Positions 26,232 through 34,781 of a stretch of 64,000 bases of DNA are shown here, one piece after another. The position numbers and the translations under genes are program-made. Source of the stretch: JAIRNF01 sp031551125 (GTDB lineage: Bacteria; Bacteroidota; Bacteroidia; Bacteroidales; UBA932); NCBI GenBank assembly GCA_031551125.1, contig JAVBOB010000023.1, positions 24,657 to 88,656 of the forward strand. The letters are read 5' to 3'. A model generated the notes under the pieces. It saw only the letters and a program-made list of their open reading frames with translations. It had not been told where the DNA came from and made no database searches. Each line of letters starts with the position of its first letter. Position 1 is the stretch's first letter.

Positions 26232-26753
26232 ATGACTGATATTTCAACCCTGATATGGATGGTTGCTCCGGCTTTGCTGGTTGCCCTTACAGCCTATATG
26301 CTGATTAAAAAAATGCTTGAGAGCGAGATTAACCGACGAAATGCGGAGCTGGTTATGAAATCACGCGAGCTAACCTTGACCATGCGCTTACAGGCTTATG
26401 AACGGCTGGTGCTGTTGCTGGAGCGTATTACGCTTGAGTCGTTGGTGCTGAGGGTGCGTAAGCCCGATATGCGTAATCAGGAGCTGCAGCTTGCTTTACT
26501 TTCTACCATTCGGGAAGAGTTTGAGCATAACCTTTCGCAGCAGCTGTACGTGAGCCCTACTGTATGGGAAGCCGTAAAAGTTGCGAAAGAAAGTATTGTT
26601 GCTCTGGTGAATGAGGCGGCCATGAAAGTTAAACCTGACGACCCGTCTATTATAATAGCCCGTACGTTGCTTGAGCAGGCTACAAGTACCAACATGCAAG
26701 AGCATACGGAAGCATTGCGATTGTTGAAAAGCGAAGCCAAGAAGTTGTTTTAA
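26232..26753 (+). CDS. Conserved membrane-anchored protein (DUF7935-like)
   Basis: 173 aa. One N-terminal transmembrane helix (LIWMVAPALLVALTAYMLI) is followed by a long helical, charged region (RRNAELVMKSRELTLTMRLQAYERLVLLLERI). LRVRKPDMRNQELQLALLSTIREEFEHNLSQQLYVS is a block I recognise from a widespread Bacteroidota family of unknown function; the DUF7935 label is from memory. No catalytic residues are evident. It has its own promoter, and fsa follows after a repeat-filled gap. Confidence 0.7.
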   Translation: MTDISTLIWMVAPALLVALTAYMLIKKMLESEINRRNAELVMKSRELTLTMRLQAYERLVLLLERITLESLVLRVRKPDMRNQELQLALLSTIREEFEHNLSQQLYVSPTVWEAVKVAKESIVALVNEAAMKVKPDDPSIIIARTLLEQATSTNMQEHTEALRLLKSEAKKLF

Positions 26754-26760
26754 AAATGCA

Positions 26761-26949
26761 GAACAAAGATGGAAGGAACAAAGAGCATAGACTTTTTAGA
26801 TGAGTAAATTCTAATAATCTTTGTTCTTGTGATCTTTAATCTAAAAATAAACTGAGGAACAAAGATGAAAATAACATAGAATATAGGTTTTGGATAAAAA
26901 CCAATAATCCTTGTTCTTTGCTCTTGTAATCTTTAATCTAAAAATAAAC
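26761..26949. repeat. Two tandem copies of the GAACAAAG hairpin
   Basis: Copy 1 (26761-26852) and copy 2 (26857-26949) each have GAACAAAGATG on the left and TTGTTCTT...TGTAATCTTT or TGTGATCTTT on the right. Each ends in the same 20 nt plus one, ATCTTTAATCTAAAAATAAA(C), at 26832-26852 and 26929-26949. Centres differ completely. The pair fills the gap before fsa. Confidence 0.75.
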
Positions 26950-26978
26950 CTTAACCAATAAATAAAAACAATAAGAGT

Positions 26979-27635
26979 ATGAAATTTTTTATTGATACAG
27001 CCAACCTGCAACAAATTAAGGAAGCACATGACCTAGGTGTACTCGACGGAGTTACTACCAACCCTTCACTAATGGCAAAAGAAGGTATAAAGGGCGAAGC
27101 CAACGTTAAGAAACATTACCTTGATATTTGCGAAATAGTTGATGGCGATGTTAGCGCCGAAGTTATTGCTACCGATTATGAGGGTATGGTGAAAGAGGGA
27201 GAAGAGCTGGCGGCTCTACATCCGCAAATTACGGTGAAGCTGCCTTGTACCAAAGAAGGAATAAAGGCAGTAAGATACTTTAGCGAAAAGGGTATCAAGA
27301 CCAACTGTACGCTTGTATTTTCACTGGGGCAAGCGTTACTGGCGGCAAAAGCCGGAGCAACCTACGTTTCTCCCTTTGTTGGTCGCCTTGATGATATTGC
27401 CAGCGATGGCGTGGCGCTTATCAAAAAAATTGTGGACGTATATAACTACTATGGCTACGAAACACAGGTGCTGGCAGCATCTATACGCCATACGCAGCAT
27501 ATTATACAGTGCTTGGAGGTAGGAGCCGATGTTGCTACCTGTCCGCTAAGCGCTATTGTAGGATTACTAAAGCACCCGTTGACCGATAGCGGATTGGCAA
27601 CGTTCTTGGCCGACCATAAGAAGGTGAACGGATAG
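26979..27635 (+). CDS. fsa: Transaldolase, fructose-6-phosphate aldolase type
   Basis: 218 aa, the short class of the transaldolase family. It forms a Schiff base at the lysine of ITVKLPCTKEGIKA and moves a dihydroxyacetone unit between sugar phosphates in the pentose phosphate pathway. MKFFIDTANLQQI, DGVTTNPSLMAKEG, NCTLVFSLGQALLAAKAGATYVSPFVGRLDD and AASIRHTQHI are standard for this group. Whether it is a true transaldolase or an F6P aldolase cannot be settled by eye. Confidence 0.9.
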   Translation: MKFFIDTANLQQIKEAHDLGVLDGVTTNPSLMAKEGIKGEANVKKHYLDICEIVDGDVSAEVIATDYEGMVKEGEELAALHPQITVKLPCTKEGIKAVRYFSEKGIKTNCTLVFSLGQALLAAKAGATYVSPFVGRLDDIASDGVALIKKIVDVYNYYGYETQVLAASIRHTQHIIQCLEVGADVATCPLSAIVGLLKHPLTDSGLATFLADHKKVNG

Positions 27636-27663
27636 GCAAATAGTATAAAAGACTAAGCACGCT

Positions 27664-27883
27664 TTACCCCCAACCCCCTAAAGGGGGCGTTGTTCAACAC
27701 ATAGATACATAGAAGACTTAGATGCACATAGTTTTCCTTTACACAAATTACTTGAGGGAATGCTGATAAATACAAATGATATAATAGACTATGTGTTTCT
27801 CTGTGCCCTCTGTACCTATGTGGTAAAAAGTAAGTCCTCTTTAGGGGAACCGAGTTTACGAGCTCGCCGAAGGCATTTAGGGG
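27664..27883. repeat. Nested repeats in the fsa-yciO gap
   Basis: The gap 27636-27953 has no gene. The outer pair is ACCCCCAACCCCCTAAAGGGGG (as two blocks from 27665) and CTCTTTAGGGGA ... ATTTAGGGGTG. Inside is a hairpin of another family: CACATAGATACATAGAAG (27698 on) against CTATGTGTTTCTCTGTG and CCTATGTGG (27789-27822). The right outer arm is itself interrupted by a 26-nt word at 27849-27874. The tail 27915-27950 adds CAATATTCAATAAACAATAA. Confidence 0.75.
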
Positions 27884-27953
27884 TGAAGGTGAGTTAATGG
27901 TTAGTCGCTAGAGTTGCAATAGTCAATATTCAATAAACAATAAGCAATAGCCA

Positions 27954-28565
27954 ATGCTCCTAAAGCTTTACCCCGAAAACGTAAACCAGCGCGAGCTGAC
28001 GAGGGTTGTTTCCTGTTTGGAAAACGACGGGGTAATTGTTTATCCTACCGACTCGGTTTACGCCATAGGCTGCGCTATGACAAGCAAGAAAGCGTTTGAG
28101 CGCATACTTCGCATTAAGGGGATAAAGGAGAAGGAAGCAAACTTTTCGCTTATCTGTTCAGATTTTAGCCATTTGTCCGATTACGCAAAGGTTGACAATG
28201 CAACCTTTAAGCTGTTGAAGAAGAACCTTCCCGGTCCTTTTACGTTTATTCTTCCCGCATCGGGTAAAGTTCCCGATAAGGTGTTAAGTAAAAAGCGAAC
28301 GATAGGTATTCGTATTCCCAACAACAATATTCCGATAGAAATTGTTAAGCAGCTGGCCTGCCCTCTGTTTAGCACCTCGCTCAAAAGCGATGACGAAATT
28401 TTGGAGTACATTACCGACCCTGAGCTGATTCACGAAAAGTACGAGGATTTGGTAGATATGGTGATTGACGGCGGGTATGGAGATAACCATCCTACAACGG
28501 TGGTGGACTGTACGGGAGAAGAAACAGAGATTGTGCGTGAGGGCAAGGGTGAGTTACGATTATAG
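27954..28565 (+). CDS. yciO: YciO-type member of the Sua5/YciO/YrdC family
   Basis: 203 aa. The core YrdC fold that makes threonylcarbamoyl-AMP is visible: VIVYPTDSVYAIGC, RILRIKGIKEKEANFSLIC, GPFTFILPAS, KRTIGIRIPNN. The ending PLFSTSLKSDDEI ... VDMVIDGGYGDNHPTTVVD matches YciO, which lacks the SANxSG signature of TsaC/Sua5. It may therefore be the paralogue and not the essential tRNA t6A enzyme, although weak TC-AMP synthesis is possible. It sits 6 nt before mnmA, another tRNA-modification gene. Confidence 0.8.
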   Translation: MLLKLYPENVNQRELTRVVSCLENDGVIVYPTDSVYAIGCAMTSKKAFERILRIKGIKEKEANFSLICSDFSHLSDYAKVDNATFKLLKKNLPGPFTFILPASGKVPDKVLSKKRTIGIRIPNNNIPIEIVKQLACPLFSTSLKSDDEILEYITDPELIHEKYEDLVDMVIDGGYGDNHPTTVVDCTGEETEIVREGKGELRL

Positions 28566-28571
28566 AAGTAA

Positions 28572-29744
28572 ATGAAAATAGCAATAGGATTATCGGGTGG
28601 TGTTGATTCAAGTGTGGCGGCATACTTGCTGAAAAAGCAGGGACATGAATTGGTGGCTATGTTTATGCAAAATTGGCATGATACCACAGGTACACTTCAT
28701 GGCGACTGTCCGTGGAAGGACGATTTGGCCATAGCTGAGCTGGTAGCCAAAAAGTTAGACATCCCTTTTCACTACGTAGACCTGAGCGCAGACTACAGCA
28801 AGAAGGTGGTAGATTACATGTTCTCGGAATACGAACAGGGCCGCACACCCAATCCCGATGTAATGTGTAACCGTGAAATTAAGTTCGACGCTTTTCTGAA
28901 AGCAGCGGTGGACTTAGGTGTTGATTATGTTGCTACGGGGCACTACTGTCGTAAGGGCGAAGCGCAGCGTGATGGCAAAACCTACTATCAGCTGCTTGCC
29001 GGCGTTGACGGGAATAAAGACCAAAGCTACTTTCTTTGTCAGCTATCACAAGAGCAGCTGGCAAAGGCACTTTTCCCGATTGGCGATTTGCTGAAACCCG
29101 AGGTGAGGCGTATAGCCCATGAGCAAGGATTACCAACGGCCGATAAAAAAGACTCGCAAGGTATTTGCTTTGTGGGAAAAATAGATCTTCCCGTTTTTCT
29201 TCAGCAAAAGCTGGCGGCAAAAGAGGGAAATATAGTTGAAATCAAGAGTGGTATATACGAAAAGCTGGCTAAGCCGGAATCGAACGATTTGGAAGGGTTA
29301 AGCACTCCTTACCGTTACTACCCGAATAACGGGAAAAAAGTAGGAACACATAACGGAGCACACTTTTATACCATAGGTCAGCGTAAAGGTATAGGTGTTG
29401 GCGGACATATTGAGCCGCTGTTTGTTATTGCTACCGATATTGCTACCAATACGGTGTATGTGGGCGAAGGGCACGACCATCCGGGGCTTAACCGTAAGGG
29501 CTTGTTTATAAAGAGTACGGAGATACATTGGGTGCGCCCCGACCGTGCCATGATGGTAGGAGAGGAGCGTAGTTATTTGGTTAGGGTGCGCTATCGGCAA
29601 GCCTTGCAAGAGGCTAAGCTATACATGCGAGAGGAAGGGCTGTATATTATTTTTGAGGAGCTGCAACGGGGTATTACAGCCGGTCAGTTTGCGGCTTGGT
29701 ATGATGGAGAGGAGCTGTTAGGCTCCGGTGTAATTGCCCGATAG
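28572..29744 (+). CDS. mnmA: tRNA-specific 2-thiouridylase MnmA
   Basis: 390 aa. It adds sulfur to U34 of tRNA-Glu, -Gln and -Lys. The PP-loop IGLSGGVDSSVAAYLL is at the N-terminus. The catalytic cysteine pair is in NPDVMCNREIKF and SQGICFVGK. YVATGHYCR and GQRKGIGVGGH are also conserved. The start codon is 6 nt after the yciO stop, so the two are likely one transcript. Confidence 0.96.
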   Translation: MKIAIGLSGGVDSSVAAYLLKKQGHELVAMFMQNWHDTTGTLHGDCPWKDDLAIAELVAKKLDIPFHYVDLSADYSKKVVDYMFSEYEQGRTPNPDVMCNREIKFDAFLKAAVDLGVDYVATGHYCRKGEAQRDGKTYYQLLAGVDGNKDQSYFLCQLSQEQLAKALFPIGDLLKPEVRRIAHEQGLPTADKKDSQGICFVGKIDLPVFLQQKLAAKEGNIVEIKSGIYEKLAKPESNDLEGLSTPYRYYPNNGKKVGTHNGAHFYTIGQRKGIGVGGHIEPLFVIATDIATNTVYVGEGHDHPGLNRKGLFIKSTEIHWVRPDRAMMVGEERSYLVRVRYRQALQEAKLYMREEGLYIIFEELQRGITAGQFAAWYDGEELLGSGVIAR

Positions 29745-29783
29745 GCGGAGAATGTAAACTATAAATGGTGAAAATGTAAAGCC

Positions 29784-31124
29784 ATGTTCAAAAAAATAAA
29801 GGAATTCAATAAAACGGCTACCCGCTTTATTACCCATGATATTTGGCACTTGGGTAGCGAAAAGTTAAGCCGCCGTGATGCTTTTCTGGTGCGTACGCTG
29901 AAGGTTATTATTATCTGCGTTCGTTCGTTTTGGGAAGACAAGATAGCCATTCGCGCATCGGCGCTTACGCTATACACTATGATGTCTATTGTACCTATAG
30001 CCGCCTTGATATTTGCCGTAGCTAAGGGATTTAATATCGATGCCCAGCTGCAAACTGTGATAATGAACAGCTTTCCCGACCAGCAGGAGGTTGCTCAGTG
30101 GGTAATGAGCTTTGCCGATTCGGCCATTCGGAACGCCAAGGGAGGGGTAATAGCCGGGGCAGGTATTGTTATGTTGCTTTGGGCGGTAATAAGTATGCTT
30201 AACAACGTTGAGAAAGCCTTTAACCATATTTGGAACGTGAATAAGCAGCGTGCTATGGTGCGTAAGTTTGCCAACTACCTTTCCATAATGATTATCGTTC
30301 CCATTTTCTTTGTTTCGGCAAGCAGTATTTCTATTTCGTTGAAGTATGCGGTTGACTCGTTAGCCGAGGCATCGCCTTTCTTTTCGCACCTTGGCGGGCT
30401 GGTGAGGTTTTTGCTGGGCCTTATTCCTTACGTTCTTATTTGGCTTATGTTTAGCATGCTGTACACGGTAATGCCAAACACGCGGGTTAAGTTTAAGTAT
30501 GCTTTTTTAGCCGGAGTAGTAGCGGGTACGGTGTTTGTACTTATGCAAAGCCTGTACGTTTACTCACAGGTATCTATATCAAAGTATAGCGCCATATATG
30601 GTAGCTTTGCCGCTATCCCTTTATTCATTCTTTGGGCTAAGTTTAGCTGGATGATAATACTCTTTGGAGCCGAGCTGTCCTTTGCCTATCAGAATGTGGA
30701 TAGCTACCAGCACGAGAAAGATTCCGATACGATGAGCATGCACCAGCATAAGCTACTTGCGCTGGTTATTACCCGAATGCTGGCTAAAAACTTTGCTGAG
30801 GGAGAAAAGGCGTTTACCGCAGAAGAAATATCGGTAAAGTCTGAAATACCTTTACGTACTGTGCATACAATAGTCAACAGCTTGGTGGAAGCGGGAGTTG
30901 TGTCGGAAATAGTGGGTAGAAATGATAAAGAGCTAGCCTATCAACCGGCCGTTGATATTCATCGTATTACGGTTAGCTATGTAGTTAGTCGCATAGAGGT
31001 GCTGAACAGCAAGCCAAATATTGTTCCTCCCGATGTTAACTCCGACCGTATGACCTTTGTTTTCGATGCTGAGGCTGTTCGCTTCCAAACATCACCGGAT
31101 AATAAGCTGCTGATAGAGCTATAG
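29784..31124 (+). CDS. YihY/BrkB-family inner membrane protein with C-terminal regulator-like domain
   Basis: 446 aa. Six membrane segments of the YihY (formerly RNase BN-like) family span about residues 60-320, with ASALTLYTMMSIVPIAALIFA and YGSFAAIPLFILWAKFSWMIILFGAELSFA as hallmark blocks. The last about 110 residues are soluble and look like a winged helix (TAEEISVKSEIPLRTVHTIVNSLVEAGVVSE), an arrangement known for longer YihY proteins. The function is unknown; the old tRNA-nuclease assignment is not supported. It starts 39 nt after mnmA. Confidence 0.87.
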   Translation: MFKKIKEFNKTATRFITHDIWHLGSEKLSRRDAFLVRTLKVIIICVRSFWEDKIAIRASALTLYTMMSIVPIAALIFAVAKGFNIDAQLQTVIMNSFPDQQEVAQWVMSFADSAIRNAKGGVIAGAGIVMLLWAVISMLNNVEKAFNHIWNVNKQRAMVRKFANYLSIMIIVPIFFVSASSISISLKYAVDSLAEASPFFSHLGGLVRFLLGLIPYVLIWLMFSMLYTVMPNTRVKFKYAFLAGVVAGTVFVLMQSLYVYSQVSISKYSAIYGSFAAIPLFILWAKFSWMIILFGAELSFAYQNVDSYQHEKDSDTMSMHQHKLLALVITRMLAKNFAEGEKAFTAEEISVKSEIPLRTVHTIVNSLVEAGVVSEIVGRNDKELAYQPAVDIHRITVSYVVSRIEVLNSKPNIVPPDVNSDRMTFVFDAEAVRFQTSPDNKLLIEL

Positions 31125-31148
31125 GTCTCCGCCTATAAAATATAATCA

Positions 31149-31184
31149 AAAAGCCATCATTGTTTTGTTGCAATGATGGCTTTT
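31149..31184. terminator. Bidirectional terminator
   Basis: AAAAGCCATCATTG (31149-31162) and CAATGATGGCTTTT (31171-31184) are a perfect 14-bp inverted repeat with an 8-nt loop. It lies between the convergent yihY and M4 protease genes. Confidence 0.9.
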
Positions 31185-31204
31185 GCAGTTATGAGATAAT
31201 ACTT

Positions 31205-33952
31205 TTAATGCCTTACGATAATAGTTTGCCTATCAACTACCTTGTTATCCTTAATAATATTGAGAAAGTACGTTCCGTTTGCTAAACCGGAGGTATTAAT
31301 GCTAGCCTGATTCGTTCCGTTTCCAATGGTCTGGCTGCGTACCAGCTGCTGCTGGCTGTTGTACAGCTTCAGCGCTACTTCACCTATACCTTTGCGTGAT
31401 TGAGATTGTGTGCTGTTTAGCGTTGTGGTACTCATTGTTTTTGCTTGCATGGTATTTTGGTTGGCTTCTTCTTTAATCTCAACAGTTAGCTGGTCGTTGG
31501 TGGGGTTGGGGTATGAGTAGTAATGCCAGCCGCCGCACATTCCCCAAAAATCTGTACCTGTTTCAACTCCTCCTACTATAACTCTAAAATTATACATTCC
31601 GCAAGGCCAATCGTATGAGTGAATGCTGGGCTCGGAAGTAACTGCGAATAAATTGCTGTCAAAATACCAGTAGTATTCGGCATAACCGGGGAATGGTTCT
31701 ACTAAACTTGCGTAAAAAGGTTCTCCACTCATGGGATTGAGATAAGATGCTCCATTGTCAATTTGGGGTTGCCAAGTTTGAAAATAAGTTACTTTCCAAG
31801 GTGTATAACAACCATTTGCTTGTGCGCGAACCTCTATGCCGTTGTTGTAACCGTATGACAACCGTTCGATAATTGTACTTGCTTGATTGCTGCAGGTAAT
31901 AGTTCCATTACCAAGCTGGCTGGTAAGGTTAGAACTTATTTTCCAATCATAGCATTGTGCGTAGGGGTGTTCTAAGTATGCTTCCATTGACGTTAGTCCG
32001 GGATATACGCTGAGGTTACCGTTGTTTATTTGAATGGTTTTGGTAAAGGTTTGGTTTACTGTTCCGGATAAAGTTGCCGTTAGGGTTGCTGTTGAACCAC
32101 CACAAAATAACACAGCCACAGTTGTTCCTGTTTGCCCGTTATGAAATTGTACGTTACTACTGCCACTCCAGTTGATGGATATTCCTGATTCAAAGCACCC
32201 AAGATGATAGTCAACCTGTTGAAAACTATAAGGGTTGTTAGGCCCAGAAATTAAATATTGATGTGGGTTTCCTATCCCCACGGCATACCATGCATTTGTA
32301 GTTTGAACAACTTCATTAGAGCCTGCTCCAAAAAGATCTTCAGCAGCTTTAATAGTATACAAACGAGCATCGGAATAGTTGGAGTTTGGAGTCAAGTAAT
32401 AGGCAAGAGTTCTATAAGAAATTTTGGCAGCTTTTTCTATTCCGATACCCATAACACTATACCCATTACCTATATCATTAGTTCCATTCCCTCCTGATGA
32501 TAATAGATAAAACCAATAGTTTAAAATACCACTATTGGTATGGACTCCACAGTAATCATTATTGCTGTTTGGAGAACAGTTTTGGCCATACCAATAGATG
32601 CCACCATAGGTATTGGGTTGCCATTTTTGTTTCGGATAATTCATATAGCGTAATGCTCCAGAATATGAAGCAATATCTTCACCTATCAACCATATATTAT
32701 CATTTTTTTCTGGTCGAGCATAATACTCAACACATGCACCCCAAATATCGCTAAACCCTTCGTTTAGTGCTCCGGACTCTTTGTTGTAAGCTAGATTTGC
32801 CGTTGATTGACAAATCCCATGCCCTATTTCATGAGCAATGACATCAATTGAAGTTAAGACGTCAAATTGTATTCCTCCATCTCCATAAACCATCCGCTCC
32901 CCATCCCAAAATGCATTGTCATAGGCTGTTGAATAATGCACGTAGTTTTTTAAAATAGTCCCCTTGTTATCAAAACTGTTTCTATTATGTTTGTTTTTGA
33001 AATAGTCATATGTCATAGCACTTCCCCAGTGGGCATCAAGTGCTGCATCATCTTTTTTTGCATTATGCCACTCTGCTTGAGTCCAATTATTGTCTATATC
33101 AGTAAAATCAGTGGCTGAAGAAAAATTTGTGGAATTGCGAAGATTGTATGTTTCTATCCCTTTTCCGCGAGTGTAATCTCTTAATCTATATGTTCCATTA
33201 ATATAATCTGTATTAACGTTTCGCTGTCCATTGTAGCGGGTTTGAGCGGTTCCAGTTGCTCCAATATTTTTGATGATTGGTTCGCAGCCTTCTATTTGTC
33301 CATTTTGAGCATTAACATATATGTAATCGCGACGTAGCGGGATATGAGCGTATATATTGAACTTGTACGTTAATGTGGTACATCCTTTGCCATTTGTATA
33401 AATAACACGTTCTGCTTTTGGGTAAAATGAAGCATTTTTATCATTCCGTTCCTTTTTTATCCAAACTTCGTTTTCAGAATTATCCCACATATATTCTTGG
33501 GCATTTACATATTCTAGTGCTTTTTCTAGTGCTTGTTGTTCAGTGATCTGTATGTTGAGGTTTATATTTTTTATTTTTCTAAAATCACCGTTCATTGACT
33601 CAATGTCATTTTTTTTATAGTGAACATTGTATTGACTACCTTCAATCTTAACCCCTTTGTATGATTGGAAAAATCGCAGATGAGCGTTCCCTTGCTCATC
33701 AACTAAACTATCTTGGAATATTGGCGCCTCATTTGCAGGTAAATTAAGATGAGATATCATTACTTCTTTCGCGTGATTTTGCTTAGAGGTTCTTGTAGTT
33801 TTAGAAAATTGATTTGTATTTTTCTCAAATTGTATAAGAGTTGGTATGCTATCTTTGCTGTATAATTTAATAGGCTGAGTGTTACCTGCTATTGGGAGTA
33901 AAGTCCATACAAGACAAGAGGTTGCAATTATGGTTATTAGATAAGTTTTCAT
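31205..33952 (-). CDS. Secreted M4 (thermolysin-family) metalloprotease with type IX sorting tail
   Basis: 915 aa. Signal peptide, then an FTP/PepSY-type propeptide (about 60-210). The catalytic domain has the zinc motif H374-E-I-G-H378 and the third ligand E398 in GALNEGFSDIWG, the thermolysin spacing. A middle region of about 250 residues is Ig/PKD-like. The C-terminus has SYPNPTNDQLTVEI and ends LANGTYFLNIIKDNKVVDRQTIIVRH, a type A sorting domain for the type IX system, split by a Gln/Thr/Ser-rich stretch (QNTMQAKTMSTTTLNSTQSQ). gldJ and PorP/SprF nearby fit that export route. The gene is AT-richer than its neighbours. Confidence 0.92.
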   Translation of the reverse strand: MKTYLITIIATSCLVWTLLPIAGNTQPIKLYSKDSIPTLIQFEKNTNQFSKTTRTSKQNHAKEVMISHLNLPANEAPIFQDSLVDEQGNAHLRFFQSYKGVKIEGSQYNVHYKKNDIESMNGDFRKIKNINLNIQITEQQALEKALEYVNAQEYMWDNSENEVWIKKERNDKNASFYPKAERVIYTNGKGCTTLTYKFNIYAHIPLRRDYIYVNAQNGQIEGCEPIIKNIGATGTAQTRYNGQRNVNTDYINGTYRLRDYTRGKGIETYNLRNSTNFSSATDFTDIDNNWTQAEWHNAKKDDAALDAHWGSAMTYDYFKNKHNRNSFDNKGTILKNYVHYSTAYDNAFWDGERMVYGDGGIQFDVLTSIDVIAHEIGHGICQSTANLAYNKESGALNEGFSDIWGACVEYYARPEKNDNIWLIGEDIASYSGALRYMNYPKQKWQPNTYGGIYWYGQNCSPNSNNDYCGVHTNSGILNYWFYLLSSGGNGTNDIGNGYSVMGIGIEKAAKISYRTLAYYLTPNSNYSDARLYTIKAAEDLFGAGSNEVVQTTNAWYAVGIGNPHQYLISGPNNPYSFQQVDYHLGCFESGISINWSGSSNVQFHNGQTGTTVAVLFCGGSTATLTATLSGTVNQTFTKTIQINNGNLSVYPGLTSMEAYLEHPYAQCYDWKISSNLTSQLGNGTITCSNQASTIIERLSYGYNNGIEVRAQANGCYTPWKVTYFQTWQPQIDNGASYLNPMSGEPFYASLVEPFPGYAEYYWYFDSNLFAVTSEPSIHSYDWPCGMYNFRVIVGGVETGTDFWGMCGGWHYYSYPNPTNDQLTVEIKEEANQNTMQAKTMSTTTLNSTQSQSRKGIGEVALKLYNSQQQLVRSQTIGNGTNQASINTSGLANGTYFLNIIKDNKVVDRQTIIVRH

Positions 33953-33958
33953 GGCGTT

Positions 33959-34387
33959 TTATTTTTTAATCAGGGAATACATGTATCCATCGTAGTTCCC
34001 ATCACTTATAAGCAATGTATCGTTAACTACACTATACATAAATGTATTTATTCCCAGTTCTTTTATATCCGCAACGTATGTCGAAAGCCCTAATACATTC
34101 CCTTGCTTCCAATTCAAATTCGCTTTTGTTGATGAATTGTTGGATATCCATGTATAAAAATTGTTTTCAAATTTGATATATGTGTTTTCGTATTCAGCAT
34201 AGCTGTTCCCTCCAATGCCTCCATTGCGGCTAACTAATTTCCAACTTCCATTAATGTGTTGTTTTATAGTGTTTAGAGGCTTGTCGTAAAGCGTCATGTC
34301 CTGCTTTTCATCGTTCTTGCTACACCCGCTTATTAAGGGTAGAATGCAGAAGCAAATCAATAGTAAATAGAGGTTTATTGTTTTCAT
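33959..34387 (-). CDS. Small lipoprotein, lipocalin-like
   Basis: 142 aa from the ATG at 34387 (MKTINLYLLLICF); the frame extends 15 codons upstream without a signal sequence, so this start is preferred. Lipobox PLISGC gives a lipidated Cys near residue 22. INGSWKLVSRNGGIGG followed by an acidic and aromatic beta-rich body resembles lipocalin-like lipoproteins of Bacteroidota. Six nt separate it from the M4 protease, so the two are co-transcribed; it might help that enzyme at the surface (inference). Confidence 0.65.
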   Translation of the reverse strand: MKTINLYLLLICFCILPLISGCSKNDEKQDMTLYDKPLNTIKQHINGSWKLVSRNGGIGGNSYAEYENTYIKFENNFYTWISNNSSTKANLNWKQGNVLGLSTYVADIKELGINTFMYSVVNDTLLISDGNYDGYMYSLIKK

Positions 34388-34781
34388 TTGGTCAACGTTT
34401 TGGTTAACAATATTGATGATTAAAACATACAACTCAAAATTAATAAATTTATCTTTGTAATGCGAGTATTTAACACCGCAAATTAGTAGTGTAACAATAT
34501 ATGCTTAAAATATTTAGAAAGAAGGACGATTAGTTGATTTTACAATAATTTCATGTGATTGGAGCTGTAAAAATTTCTTTAAGTTGTCCAATCAGTAAGG
34601 GCGGTGAAAAAATACCATTGCCTCATAATTAAGACAACGGTATTTAAACGGGTTAAGGCAGCTTACAGCTGCACCACAACCCCAAACTTACAGATACCAA
34701 CGGTTCCAATACCAAGGTTGCAGAATAACCCGCAAGACTTATACTTGAGGCGCAAGCCTGAAAGGTAAAAGTTAGATTTGT
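34388..34781. other. Gene-free 394-nt gap
   Basis: No convincing gene. Nearest the lipoprotein, CAAAATTA at 34435-34442 reads TAATTTTG on the minus strand, a possible -7 box. AATACCATTG / CAACGGTATT (about 34610-34645) is an imperfect hairpin. On the minus strand from about 34775 to 34672 an open frame without a start reads NFYLSGLRLKYKSCGLFCN ... VVVQL; it may be a gene remnant or chance. Confidence 0.4.

Noticed and set aside
26761..26949. CRISPR array, suggested by two similar units
   Set aside because: Only two units, no constant repeat with unique spacers, and each unit is itself a hairpin.
27954..28565. Calling this gene tsaC/sua5
   Set aside because: The SANxSG signature is missing and the C-terminal half follows YciO.
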